64,000 nt of DNA, from contig NZ_JBKEBF010000018.1 in NCBI RefSeq assembly GCF_047973035.1, positions 1 through 64,000 of the forward strand, written 5' to 3'. Below, piece by piece: positions 41,071-49,525 of the stretch (positions are counted from its first letter, which is position 1; every line of letters begins with the position of its first letter). The notes under the pieces were generated by a model. That model had not been told where the DNA came from, did not search any database, and saw nothing but the letters and a program-made list of their open reading frames with translations. The position numbers and the translations under genes were made by a program. Source of the stretch: Oleidesulfovibrio sp047973035 (GTDB lineage Bacteria; Desulfobacterota; Desulfovibrionia; Desulfovibrionales; Desulfovibrionaceae).

Positions 41071-43788
41071 ATGACCACTCAGACCCCAAAGCTGACTCCG
41101 ATGTTCGAGCAGTACTTGAACATCAAAGAAGAATATCCCGATGCCCTGCTGTTCTATCGCATGGGCGACTTTTATGAGCTCTTTTTTGATGATGCCGAAG
41201 TCGCAGCACGCGAACTACAGATAGCCCTCACCTGCCGTAACCCTAACGCAGAAACCAAAGTCCCCATGTGCGGTGTTCCACACCATGCAGCCAGAGGCTA
41301 CATAAACCAGCTGGTTGATAAGGGATTCAAAGTTGCTATATGCGAACAGGTGGAAGACCCCAAAGAGGCTAAGGGCCTTGTAAAACGAAGTGTCATCCGG
41401 GTGCTCACCTCCGGTACAGCGCTTGACGATGACAATCTGGCTCCCAAAGTGCACAACTACCTCGGGGCTCTTTACTGGGATTCCACATCCGGTGCCGGCG
41501 GTTTCGCCTGGGTAGACTTTTCCACCGGTGAATGGTCGGGGCTTCAAAGCCGTAAGGAGCAGGAACTCTGGCAATGGGCACAAAAAATGGCTCCTCGTGA
41601 GCTGCTTCTTGCAGACGGCCTTTCAGCCCCAGCCACTCTGGAGCTGACAGACACTCAGATCACCAAAGTGCCTGAGCGTGCGTATTTTGACGCCCGCAGA
41701 GCCACAGAAAAACTTTTAGCGGCTCAGCAGGTTGCAGAGCTGGGAGCTTTGGGCCTTGAAAGCAAAAATGAACTTGTCCGTGCCTGCGGAGCGCTGCTGG
41801 TTTACCTTGCTCAAACACAAAAGCAGGACCTCAATCATCTCGGGCAGTTTAAACCGCTCAATCTGAACAAGCATCTGCTGCTCGACGAAATAACCGAGCG
41901 CAACCTTGAATTATTCCGCAGGCTGGACGGGCGTAAAGGCAAAGGCACCCTGTGGCATGTGCTGGATCATACAGTCACCCCTATGGGTGGACGCCTCCTT
42001 CAGGAGCGCCTGAAGCATCCGTGGCGCGAAAAGGCGCCAATTCTTGAAACTCAGGAAGCGGTTTCTCACTTCTTTTCAAATGACTCACTCAGACAGCAGC
42101 TCAGAGAAGCTCTGGACACTGTTTATGATATTGAAAGGCTGAGCACACGAATATTCCTTAACCGCGCCACGCCCAAAGACTATGTTGCCTTGCGGCAAAG
42201 CCTGCATGCCCTGCCGCCAGTCCGTGAACTGCTGGCCGCACCGTTAAGCACTGCCGGAACTTACGCCACTCCAGACGAGGCTCAAGGTACGACCTTGCCC
42301 GCTTTTCTGCACAGACTGCTGAAAAGCTGGGATGATCTGGACGACTATTGTGAATTTCTGGATAACGCGCTGGTGGACAATCCCCCGCATGTCATCACCG
42401 AAGGCGGTCTGTTCAGAGCAGGTTTCCACGCCGGACTTGATGAGCTGATGGATCTTACAGAGCACGGCACGGCAAAGTTGAATGAACTGCTGGCCGAAGA
42501 ACAACAGTCTACCGGCGTTACCAAAATGAAGCTGGGGAACAATCGGGTCTTCGGCTACTACTTTGAGGTCCCCAGATCTGCAGCCACTGAACTGCCTGAC
42601 TATTTCGTCCGCCGCCAGACCCTTGCAAACGCAGAGCGCTACACCACAGAAAAACTGAAAGAACTGGAAGATCGCCTGTTTTCAGCGGCTGATAAACGCA
42701 AGACGCTGGAACTCAAGTTGTTCCATCAGGTCAGAGAACACATCGCACAGGCACGCCCCCGCGTACTCTTCATGGCCGATATACTTGCCACATTAGACCA
42801 CTGGCAAGGTCTGGCAGAGGCTGCACGCCACTGGAACTGGGTGAAGCCGGAACTTCATGACGATCAGGATATCGTCATACGTGAAGGACGCCATCCAGTT
42901 GTTGAAGCGGTGCAAGGCTCGGCAGGTTTTATTCCCAATGATCTGCGCATTGATGACCAGCGGCGTTTACTCCTTATCACCGGCCCTAATATGGCTGGTA
43001 AGTCTACAGTGTTACGTCAGGCTGCCATCATCTGCATTCTTGCCCAGATAGGTTCCTATGTGCCAGCCCGTGAAGCCCGCATAGGCTTTTGCGACAGGAT
43101 ATTCTCGCGAGTCGGTGCATCAGACAACCTTGCGCAAGGCCAATCAACCTTTATGGTTGAAATGATGGAGACAGCCCGTATTTTAAGACAGGCCGGTAAA
43201 CGAAGCCTGGTCATTCTAGATGAAATCGGTCGTGGTACGTCCACATTTGACGGGCTTGCACTTGCATGGGCAGTCGTTGAAGAGCTTATGAAAAAGCAAC
43301 AAGGGGGCATCCGCACCCTGTTTGCCACACACTACCACGAGTTGACGTCTCTGGAAGGAAAAATCCCCGGAGTCCATAACATGAACATCGCCATTAAAGA
43401 ATGGGGTGGTGACATTGTATTCCTCCGGCGTCTGGTGCCCGGCCCCTCAGACCGAAGCTACGGTATTGAAGTGGCAAAGCTGGCCGGAGTTCCCCAAAAC
43501 GTAGTACAACGCGCCAGACGAATTCTGGGAACGCTTGAGCAAAAGGCCAAAGATAACAGCTCCAGACATATTGACGTCGCTGCGACATCACAAAGTCTTC
43601 TGCCGGGAATGCCCGAACCGCCGGATCTTCCAGCGCCAGACACTGAACCGGAAAAGACATCCCGGCTTGAGCCGCCCGTCCTGACAGCACTGCGCGATCT
43701 TGATACAAACAATCTTACTCCGCTTGAGGCTTTGACAGTGCTCAGCGAGTGGAAACTCCTCTGGGGGTCTGAACAAAATGCAGACTAA
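41071..43788 (+). CDS. mutS: DNA mismatch repair protein MutS
   Basis: The mismatch-binding N-terminal domain has the Phe-x-Glu motif in LLFYRMGDFYELFFDDAEVA. The core/clamp domains follow. The ATPase domain has Walker A TGPNMAGKSTVLRQAA (near 640), DNLAQGQSTFMVEMMETARI, Walker B SLVILDEIGRGTSTFDG and TLFATHYHELTSL. Length 905 aa fits MutS1. MutL is not in the window. The stop overlaps the start of the lipoprotein gene. Confidence 0.96.
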   Translation: MTTQTPKLTPMFEQYLNIKEEYPDALLFYRMGDFYELFFDDAEVAARELQIALTCRNPNAETKVPMCGVPHHAARGYINQLVDKGFKVAICEQVEDPKEAKGLVKRSVIRVLTSGTALDDDNLAPKVHNYLGALYWDSTSGAGGFAWVDFSTGEWSGLQSRKEQELWQWAQKMAPRELLLADGLSAPATLELTDTQITKVPERAYFDARRATEKLLAAQQVAELGALGLESKNELVRACGALLVYLAQTQKQDLNHLGQFKPLNLNKHLLLDEITERNLELFRRLDGRKGKGTLWHVLDHTVTPMGGRLLQERLKHPWREKAPILETQEAVSHFFSNDSLRQQLREALDTVYDIERLSTRIFLNRATPKDYVALRQSLHALPPVRELLAAPLSTAGTYATPDEAQGTTLPAFLHRLLKSWDDLDDYCEFLDNALVDNPPHVITEGGLFRAGFHAGLDELMDLTEHGTAKLNELLAEEQQSTGVTKMKLGNNRVFGYYFEVPRSAATELPDYFVRRQTLANAERYTTEKLKELEDRLFSAADKRKTLELKLFHQVREHIAQARPRVLFMADILATLDHWQGLAEAARHWNWVKPELHDDQDIVIREGRHPVVEAVQGSAGFIPNDLRIDDQRRLLLITGPNMAGKSTVLRQAAIICILAQIGSYVPAREARIGFCDRIFSRVGASDNLAQGQSTFMVEMMETARILRQAGKRSLVILDEIGRGTSTFDGLALAWAVVEELMKKQQGGIRTLFATHYHELTSLEGKIPGVHNMNIAIKEWGGDIVFLRRLVPGPSDRSYGIEVAKLAGVPQNVVQRARRILGTLEQKAKDNSSRHIDVAATSQSLLPGMPEPPDLPAPDTEPEKTSRLEPPVLTALRDLDTNNLTPLEALTVLSEWKLLWGSEQNAD

Positions 43789-44257
43789 AACTTCCCGTCG
43801 CACATCGGCCACAAAGGCCTGCAAGGTACTCCTGTGCCTTGCCGCCCTGCTCACCCTCAGCTTTACAGCTACAGGCTGCGGTAAAAAAGGACCTCCAGTC
43901 CCTCAGAATAAACCGGGGACATTCAACTGGTCACAAGCAGCTGCGACACCTGTAGATACAAACTGCATAGGCTTTTCGGGCACGTTGCAAGGCGATATGC
44001 TGCGGCTTGATTCTGTGGTTATCGAATTAGAGTCCGTGGCGGAAGATGCAAACTGCCCGACTTGCCCCTTTAAGCCGACCATGCGCCGCACTTATTCTGC
44101 GGGTATGTTAGGTCTTCAGGGTGAAAATAATGAGTTCACTCAGACAATCTGCGTTGATGATAACGCACCGAGCTACCGCTGGCGGTTTGTTGCCAGAAGT
44201 ACTCACAGAAATGCCCCCTATGCACTGAGCAACGTCGAAATGCTCACGCTTCGCTAG
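43778..44257 (+). CDS. Lipoprotein of the LptM (YifL) type, extended (159 aa)
   Basis: The gene overlaps mutS by 11 bases. A basic N-terminus and a hydrophobic helix lead to the lipobox region LSFTATGCGKKGPPVPQNKP. The CGKKGPP start of the mature protein matches LptM/YifL, which in E. coli helps the LptD disulfide pattern mature. The 125-residue domain that follows (with Cys pairs in DANCPTCPFKP) is not part of the short E. coli protein. Its position just before lysA repeats the yifL-lysA order known from other proteobacteria. Confidence 0.75.
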   Translation: MQTKTSRRTSATKACKVLLCLAALLTLSFTATGCGKKGPPVPQNKPGTFNWSQAAATPVDTNCIGFSGTLQGDMLRLDSVVIELESVAEDANCPTCPFKPTMRRTYSAGMLGLQGENNEFTQTICVDDNAPSYRWRFVARSTHRNAPYALSNVEMLTLR

Positions 44258-44276
44258 TGCGCACAAGGAGAAACCT

Positions 44277-45524
44277 ATGCATCATTTCACATATCGTGGC
44301 GGAGAACTGTACGCAGAGGATTTACCTATCCGCGAACTGGTCAGCAGCTACGGCACTCCTTTGTACGTATACTCGCAGGCTACTTTTGAAAGACACTTCA
44401 CAGCATTCGATTCTGCATTTGCTTCAATTCCACACCTGACATGCTACTCTGTAAAGGCATGTTCAAACACACATATTCTGCGCCTGTTAGGCAAACTGGG
44501 TGCAGGGATGGACATTGTTTCCGGCGGCGAGTTGTATCGGGCATTGCGGGCGGGTATTGCTCCATCAAAGATTGTGTACAGCGGTGTCGGAAAAACGCGC
44601 ACTGAAATCCATCAGGCACTTGAAGCCGGTATTCTGATGTTTAACGTCGAGTCCCGCGGCGAGCTGGAGCGGATCAACGAGGTTGCTCATCAGACAGGTC
44701 ACACGGCCAATGTTTCTCTACGCATCAACCCCGATGTAGACCCACAGACGCATCCTTATATCTCGACAGGACTAAAAGAGAATAAGTTCGGCCTTGATCT
44801 TGAGCAGTCCTATGAAGCTTACATGCGCGCACTGGAAATGCCTGCAATTGTGCCCATGGGAATCGACTGTCACATTGGGTCACAGCTGACCAGTCTGTCA
44901 CCGTTCATTGAAGCAGTTGAACGTGTTCTTGCGTTCCGTGAACGCTTGTGCAAAGCGGGCTTGTGCATCAATTATCTGGACCTTGGCGGAGGCTTGGGCA
45001 TTCCGTACGATCAGGAAGAGCCGCCTCACCCTGAGGAATTCGGTTCCGTTCTCACAAAAATGCTCGCAGGGCTTGATATCACCCTGATCCTTGAGCCCGG
45101 TCGCGTGATCGCAGGCAACGCCGGTATTCTGGTTACCAAAGTGCAGTACACCAAAAAAACTGCCAGCAAGGAGTTTGTCATTGTAGACGCTGCAATGAAC
45201 GACCTCATCCGCCCATCGCTCTATCAATCGCATCACAATGTGGCAGAAGTAACGCCGATGGGACGCCCTGAGCATACTGTCGATATAGTGGGGCCGATTT
45301 GTGAATCCGGCGACTTCCTTGCCCGTAACAGAATAATGCCTGCTGTGGAGCAGCGCGAGCTTCTGGCCATATTCTCTGCCGGAGCGTACGGCTTTACCAT
45401 GAGTTCGCAATACAACTCGCGCCCGCGGGCAGCAGAAGTTCTGGTAAGCGGACAGCACGCAAACCTCATCCGTCGTAGAGAAACATACGAAGACCTGATA
45501 GGCCCTGAAGAGTCACTTCCATAA
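44277..45524 (+). CDS. lysA: Diaminopimelate decarboxylase
   Basis: Last step of lysine synthesis, meso-diaminopimelate to lysine and CO2. The PLP-lysine is Lys60 in CYSVKACSNTHILRLL. Family blocks are GAGMDIVSGGELYRALRAGI, DCHIGSQLTSLSPFIEAVER, LGGGLGIPYDQEEP, EPGRVIAGNAGILVTKVQY and GPICESGDFLARNR. 415 aa is normal. Start ATG at 44277 has an AAGGAG site. mgsA follows 13 bases later. Confidence 0.95.
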   Translation: MHHFTYRGGELYAEDLPIRELVSSYGTPLYVYSQATFERHFTAFDSAFASIPHLTCYSVKACSNTHILRLLGKLGAGMDIVSGGELYRALRAGIAPSKIVYSGVGKTRTEIHQALEAGILMFNVESRGELERINEVAHQTGHTANVSLRINPDVDPQTHPYISTGLKENKFGLDLEQSYEAYMRALEMPAIVPMGIDCHIGSQLTSLSPFIEAVERVLAFRERLCKAGLCINYLDLGGGLGIPYDQEEPPHPEEFGSVLTKMLAGLDITLILEPGRVIAGNAGILVTKVQYTKKTASKEFVIVDAAMNDLIRPSLYQSHHNVAEVTPMGRPEHTVDIVGPICESGDFLARNRIMPAVEQRELLAIFSAGAYGFTMSSQYNSRPRAAEVLVSGQHANLIRRRETYEDLIGPEESLP

Positions 45525-45537
45525 CTCTGGAAACGGT

Positions 45538-45978
45538 ATGGATATTATCAGAAATATCGGCATGGTTGCGCACGATGAGCGCAAGCAGGATCTGCTGGAC
45601 TGGGTAAAAGACAATCTTAACGCTCTAAAAGGGCACCATATTTTTGCTACAGGCACAACCGGCAACCTGCTGAAAAAAACGTTTCCAGAGTTAGACGTTA
45701 CTCCTATGAAAAGCGGCCCTCTGGGCGGCGACCAACAGCTGGGCGCAATGATATCGGATGGAAAGCTGGACATGCTTTTCTTCCTTATTGACCCGATGGC
45801 CCCCCACCCTCACGATGTTGACATCAAGGCTCTTCTGCGGCTTGCTGTACTTTATAACATTCCCGCAGCCTATAACCGCTCCACAGCAGACTTTTTGATT
45901 ACCAGCCCGAATATGACTCAGGTATATCACCCTGAAATCAAGGACTATACCTCGTACACCCGAAGAAATCTTAAATAA
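45538..45978 (+). CDS. mgsA: Methylglyoxal synthase
   Basis: Converts dihydroxyacetone phosphate to methylglyoxal, an overflow route of glycolysis. Blocks are GMVAHDERKQDLLDWVKDN, HHIFATGTTGNLLKK, MKSGPLGGDQQLGAMI (phosphate binding) and LIDPMAPHPHDVDIKALLRL with the catalytic Asp and His. Length 146 aa fits. It ends just before the S24 repressor island. Confidence 0.93.
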   Translation: MDIIRNIGMVAHDERKQDLLDWVKDNLNALKGHHIFATGTTGNLLKKTFPELDVTPMKSGPLGGDQQLGAMISDGKLDMLFFLIDPMAPHPHDVDIKALLRLAVLYNIPAAYNRSTADFLITSPNMTQVYHPEIKDYTSYTRRNLK

Positions 45979-45990
45979 GACTGAGAACAA

Positions 45991-46061
45991 GTTAATAAAA
46001 GTTAACTTTATCTTTCCTGTCCTGTTGACAGCTAATCACCATTGCGTTAACAAAAGTGAAC
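45991..46061 (+). promoter_or_regulatory. Promoter and two operator-like sites of the S24 repressor gene
   Basis: A -35 box TTGACA (46025-46030), a 17-base spacer and a weak -10 box TAACAA (46048-46053). Two 16-nt sites flank or cover it: GTTAATAAAAGTTAAC (45991-46006) upstream of the -35, and GTTAACAAAAGTGAAC (46046-46061) over the -10. Autoregulation is likely. Confidence 0.6.
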
Positions 46062-46089
46062 AGACGGACATCAACCCAAACAGGAATTC

Positions 46090-46743
46090 ATGACAAAACT
46101 CTCTTTCAGCATATTCTTTCGCCGGGTAAAAGAATCCACAGATCTTACGACACAACAAGCTTTAGCCAAAGCTCTGGGTGTTAACAGATCTGCCGTTACT
46201 CAAGCGAAGCAAAGAGATGCAGTTCCTGAAAAATGGGTACTAAAGATTGCTCGAATGTTTGCTCTATCTCCCGACTGGCTGGAAACAGGTTCTGGTAATA
46301 TCGAAGCATTTCAGCAGGCTTTTGCTGAATCCGAACTTTATCCTGTTCCCAAAGTCGAAGCAAAACTATGTGCGGGTGGTGGTTCTCTGGAAGTGGGAAC
46401 TGCTGCCGTTGAAGAGCATATATTCCAGCTCAGCTGGTTACAAAAGAAGGGAAATCCTCGCAGTATGGTACTGATGGATGTTATCGGCGACAGTATGGAA
46501 CCTGAAATTTATGCCGGAGATACTGTGCTGGTAGATCAATCACATACTACTCTGCGAAACGGGACCATCTTTGCTGTAGGCGTTGAGGACGCCGTAATGG
46601 TCAAACGAGTTGAAAAAAAGCCTGAAGGGCTTATTTTACATAGTGATAATCCGGCTTACTCCCCTGTCTACCTTCGCGGAGATGAACTTGAAACTGTTCG
46701 AATCATAGGTAAAGTCATCTGGGTAGGCAGAGAGTACCAGTAA
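46090..46743 (+). CDS. CI-like repressor with S24 peptidase domain (217 aa)
   Basis: The N-terminal CI-repressor HTH (TTQQALAKALGVNRSAVTQA) is joined to a LexA/UmuD-type S24 domain. The latter has an Ala-Gly cleavage site in AKLCAGGGSLEVG (about 97-99), the catalytic Ser in MDVIGDSMEPEIYAGDTVLV and the Lys in AVMVKRVEKK. Such repressors cut themselves when RecA is activated by DNA damage. No prophage genes are next to it, only a 53-aa zinc-ribbon-like gene behind a matching operator. It may be the last piece of a prophage or a domesticated SOS-type switch. A terminator follows. Confidence 0.88.
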   Translation: MTKLSFSIFFRRVKESTDLTTQQALAKALGVNRSAVTQAKQRDAVPEKWVLKIARMFALSPDWLETGSGNIEAFQQAFAESELYPVPKVEAKLCAGGGSLEVGTAAVEEHIFQLSWLQKKGNPRSMVLMDVIGDSMEPEIYAGDTVLVDQSHTTLRNGTIFAVGVEDAVMVKRVEKKPEGLILHSDNPAYSPVYLRGDELETVRIIGKVIWVGREYQ

Positions 46744-46756
46744 TTATTTTATACAT

Positions 46757-46779
46757 AAGGCGGTGCGCCGCCTTTTTTA
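46757..46779 (+). terminator. Terminator of the S24 repressor gene
   Basis: Arms AAGGCGG and CCGCCTT around loop TGCG, with a T-run. Confidence 0.85.
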
Positions 46780-46790
46780 AGCACCTGCAT

Positions 46791-46806
46791 GTTAACTTTT
46801 TGCAAC
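46791..46806 (+). promoter_or_regulatory. Operator-like site before the 53-aa gene
   Basis: GTTAACTTTTTGCAAC has the same 6-4-6 layout as the two sites at the repressor promoter. It ends one base before the AAAGGAG ribosome site of the small gene, so binding could block either transcription or elongation. No clear separate promoter is visible here. Confidence 0.5.
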
Positions 46807-46819
46807 AAAGGAGACCGCC

Positions 46820-46981
46820 ATGCAACAACGTTTTTGCTCTTGTGGAGCCTCTGTCTGGGTACGCTACCTGTTCAACTCGTGGCACACCGTTTTTTTCAAC
46901 ACTGCAGACGATGAAAGCTCTGCCTTGCTTGCCCGATGCCCATGCTGCGGATCTAAGCTTGATATTAATTCATTAAGATAA
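46820..46981 (+). CDS. Small zinc-ribbon-like protein (53 aa)
   Basis: ATG at 46820 with AAAGGAG seven bases upstream; stop TAA at 46981. The product starts MQQRFCSCGASVWVRYLFNS and ends CPCCGSKLDINSLR. The CSCG and CPCCG knuckles, about 34 residues apart, look like a two-knuckle zinc ribbon, resembling small Com-like or phage zinc proteins. Its codon use is ordinary. It sits between an operator-like site and a large palindrome, in a pair with the S24 repressor, so it is probably controlled by it. Function unknown. Confidence 0.7.
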   Translation: MQQRFCSCGASVWVRYLFNSWHTVFFNTADDESSALLARCPCCGSKLDINSLR

Positions 46982-46987
46982 TTATTT

Positions 46988-47021
46988 ATTCGTTGTGTTA
47001 ATATTTATTAACACAACGAAT
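46988..47021. repeat. Perfect 34-nt palindrome (16-bp arms)
   Basis: Arms ATTCGTTGTGTTAATA and TATTAACACAACGAAT are separated by TT. The centre, GTTAATATTTATTAAC (46997-47012), has the layout of the repressor operators. No T-run follows, so it is not a normal terminator. Confidence 0.75.
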
Positions 47022-47084
47022 GCTAATAAAAAGATTTGGCAGGCACAGTTTGTAGCATTGTTGTTACGCCTGTCTCTCCCCGTA

Positions 47085-47124
47085 AACAAAGCCCGCCGAG
47101 TGGTGTCAGCGGGCTTTGTTTTTT
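47085..47124 (+). terminator. Terminator downstream of the zinc-ribbon gene
   Basis: Arms AACAAAGCCCGC (47085-47096) and GCGGGCTTTGTT (47109-47120), with T-run to 47124. It lies about 100 bases past the small gene and faces the end of the Mla lipoprotein gene. Confidence 0.85.
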
Positions 47125-47140
47125 AAGCTGGAAACCGCTG

Positions 47141-47719
47141 TTACTTGATTGAAGTTGCAATTTCTTCTGCCAGCTTACTCAGTAACCTGCTTTGAGCATT
47201 CACAATCGCAGCATAAGATGAGTCTGTTGCTTTTTCACTATAAGAAGCATGCCGCCACGACTTGGCAGAACCGCCTGACTGTTCCTGATAAGGCTCAAGG
47301 CGCCACATGGCCTGAAGGATTGCCTGCCCGTCTTCTGTTGCATCAAAGCGCAGCATGGCAACTTTCAAGGTAAAATCTCTTTCAACAGAATGAGCCACGA
47401 TCACTGTGGCGCCAGAAGCTCTGGACAGCTCCATCAAAAGATGACGCGCAACAGCATCACGTAGCGGCTCTGCCCAATAATCAAATTCGGCCAGATGCAC
47501 CCTTGCTCCGCTTGTTCGCGTTACGATATTGGGCCGATCAAGGTACGGTGGAATAGTCACCTCTTCCAGAATAACTACCGGACTGGCTTGGGTCAAAGAC
47601 GGACTGGCGCTACCTGCTTCCAGCATATAAAAGCGGGTCGGCGCACTTTTGCCTCCGCAACCACCAAGAACAACAAGCAGTGAAATCAAAAATAAAACGT
47701 TGCTAACTCGAAATTTCAT
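47141..47719 (-). CDS. PqiC/DUF330-type ABC transport auxiliary lipoprotein (192 aa)
   Basis: The start at 47719 has AGGAGA eight bases upstream. A signal peptide with lipobox LLVVLGGCGG (Cys near residue 22) places it in the outer membrane or periplasm. DUF330 features follow: TRFYMLEAGSAS, VVILEEVTIPPYLDRPNIVT and AEPLRDAVARHLLMELSRAS. In Mce/Pqi systems this lipoprotein couples the MCE protein to the outer membrane. It is the last gene of the Mla-like operon. Confidence 0.88.
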   Translation of the reverse strand: MKFRVSNVLFLISLLVVLGGCGGKSAPTRFYMLEAGSASPSLTQASPVVILEEVTIPPYLDRPNIVTRTSGARVHLAEFDYWAEPLRDAVARHLLMELSRASGATVIVAHSVERDFTLKVAMLRFDATEDGQAILQAMWRLEPYQEQSGGSAKSWRHASYSEKATDSSYAAIVNAQSRLLSKLAEEIATSIK

Positions 47720-47723
47720 ATTG

Positions 47724-48734
47724 TTATCTCCTGTAATCACCCTTTCCGCGAATCAAAGCCTCTGGATGCCTTTCCAGATAATCAGCCCAAACACGCAAGG
47801 AGCGAGCGGCTCCTGCCAGTTCTCTCAGCGTATCACGCAAATCCCGCACCAAAGCGGCATCAGGCGAAGTCATCGCACTGAGTCCCTCAGCAGCTTTTTC
47901 AGACCGAGCAAGCACTTTATTCAATGAAGCAGCAACCTCAACAACCCGACTGTCAACATTTTCAGCCAACTTACCATAGCTGGTTACTGTCTTTCTGGTT
48001 TCTTCCGCAAGCGGCGTTACAATTTTGCGGGTATCCCTCATCAGCAACGTGGCCTGTGCAACAGCGTCTCTGCTCTCGTTAACAAAGGCATACACTTCTC
48101 CGGGTAAAGCCTGCATCTGAGGGTTGCTTACGAGCCTATCAATATTATCAAGCGTATTTAAAAAACGCGCAGCAAGCTCTTTCAAAGGAAGTTGTTCGAA
48201 TGTCTTTGTTACTTCCTCCAATGCAGATGAAATCGTAGGGATTTCAGGAACAGCTGCTGAAGGATGCAAAACAACAGGTTTATCAGGATAAAAGTCTAAT
48301 GTAATTACAAGCTGACCGGTGACAAAACTCTGCATATCCAAACGGGCACGCAGCCCCTTTGTTATTAATCGTTCCAGTACCAGTTCAGATTCCACATTTA
48401 AAATTTCTTCAAGTGAACTACTAGAACTATCCACACCTACAGAAGCCAGCGAAAGGCTGTTTCGCTCAAAATCGACTAAAACAGGAATGGTAAACTTCAA
48501 CGTTTCAGGATTGGTATAAATCGAAATAGAAGAAACACTCCCGACCTTAACTCCGCGAAAGACAACTGGCGAGCCGACACTCAACCCCTTAACACTTCCC
48601 TCGAAAAACATTACACACTGGGTTTTTTTCGAAAAAAAACTCCCTGAGCCGATGAGAACAAGCAAAAGAATAGACAAGCACAATGCGCCAATGACAAACA
48701 CCCCGACGACTACAGTATTTTTCCGCTGACTCAT
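47724..48734 (-). CDS. mlaD: MCE-domain lipid-binding protein, MlaD/PqiB type (336 aa)
   Basis: One N-terminal membrane helix (VVVGVFVIGALCLSILLLVL) is followed by an MCE domain (QCVMFFEGSVKGLSVGSPVV, then FRGVKVGSVSSISI). After the domain comes a long helical tail (about residues 175-320). Such proteins form rings or tubes that pass phospholipids between membranes. Four-base overlap with the ATPase gene upstream. The tail is longer than in E. coli MlaD, closer to single-MCE proteins of delta-proteobacteria. Confidence 0.9.
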   Translation of the reverse strand: MSQRKNTVVVGVFVIGALCLSILLLVLIGSGSFFSKKTQCVMFFEGSVKGLSVGSPVVFRGVKVGSVSSISIYTNPETLKFTIPVLVDFERNSLSLASVGVDSSSSSLEEILNVESELVLERLITKGLRARLDMQSFVTGQLVITLDFYPDKPVVLHPSAAVPEIPTISSALEEVTKTFEQLPLKELAARFLNTLDNIDRLVSNPQMQALPGEVYAFVNESRDAVAQATLLMRDTRKIVTPLAEETRKTVTSYGKLAENVDSRVVEVAASLNKVLARSEKAAEGLSAMTSPDAALVRDLRDTLRELAGAARSLRVWADYLERHPEALIRGKGDYRR

Positions 48735-49510
48735 AATTGTTCCCCGTCAAATTGCCCGCGTCCTTGTCCGCGGGTAAGAAACGTAATCAACTCTGGATCA
48801 TCAGATGTTTCCAGCAACTCCACAGGGCTGCCTGTCGCAGTCATCGTGCGCTTGGTGACGTCTAAAAAAACAGAGTTAGTACCAATAGCAAAAATACTCG
48901 GCAGTTCATGAGTAACAATTACAATTGTTGCGTCCAAACTGTCCCGAAGTTCCAGAATAAGTTCATCAAGCAAATGAGCGCTCACCGGGTCCAAACCGGC
49001 GGAAGGCTCATCAAAAAATAAAATTTCTGGATCAAGAGCCATAGCACGGGCAAGACCAGCCCGTTTCCGCATCCCGCCGCTGATTTCCGACGGATAAAAT
49101 TGCTCAAAACCGGAAAGGCCCACCAAAGACAGTTTGAACGAAACAAGATCAGAAATTTCTGCTGCGGAAAGAGCAGTATACTGCTGCAATGGTAAGGCGA
49201 CATTCTCTGCAAGGGTTAATGAACTCCATAACGCCCCGCTCTGATACAGCATACCCGTTCTACGCAGTATAGCCTGACGTGCAGCCTCGCTCAGCTGCCA
49301 CAGGTTTTGCCCGTTGATAAGTACCTCCCCCTCAGCGGGAGCTTTTAGCCCGATCAACACCTTGAGCAGAGTGCTTTTACCACACCCGCTCCCTCCCATA
49401 ATGACAAATATATCCCCTCTGCCGATACTGAACGAAAGATTACGCATTAGAACAAAGTCTCCATACGCAACGGTCAGAGAGTCAACTTTGATATGTTCTG
49501 TATTGTCCAA
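48731..49510 (-). CDS. mlaF: ABC transporter ATPase of the lipid transport system, MlaF-like
   Basis: Energises the Mla permease. Walker A GGSGCGKSTLLKVLIGLKAP, Q-loop region GMLYQSGALWSSLTLAENV, signature ISGGMRKRAGLARAMALDPE, Walker B ILFFDEPSAGLDPVSA and H-loop VIVTHELPSIFAIG. 259 aa is normal. It lies between mlaE (15-base gap) and mlaD (overlap). Confidence 0.93.
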   Translation of the reverse strand: MDNTEHIKVDSLTVAYGDFVLMRNLSFSIGRGDIFVIMGGSGCGKSTLLKVLIGLKAPAEGEVLINGQNLWQLSEAARQAILRRTGMLYQSGALWSSLTLAENVALPLQQYTALSAAEISDLVSFKLSLVGLSGFEQFYPSEISGGMRKRAGLARAMALDPEILFFDEPSAGLDPVSAHLLDELILELRDSLDATIVIVTHELPSIFAIGTNSVFLDVTKRTMTATGSPVELLETSDDPELITFLTRGQGRGQFDGEQL

Positions 49511-49525
49511 AATATTAAAGCTCCA

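Noticed and set aside
46090..46743. S24 gene as LexA itself
   Set aside because: The HTH is of the CI-repressor type, not the LexA winged helix, and its operators do not resemble SOS boxes.
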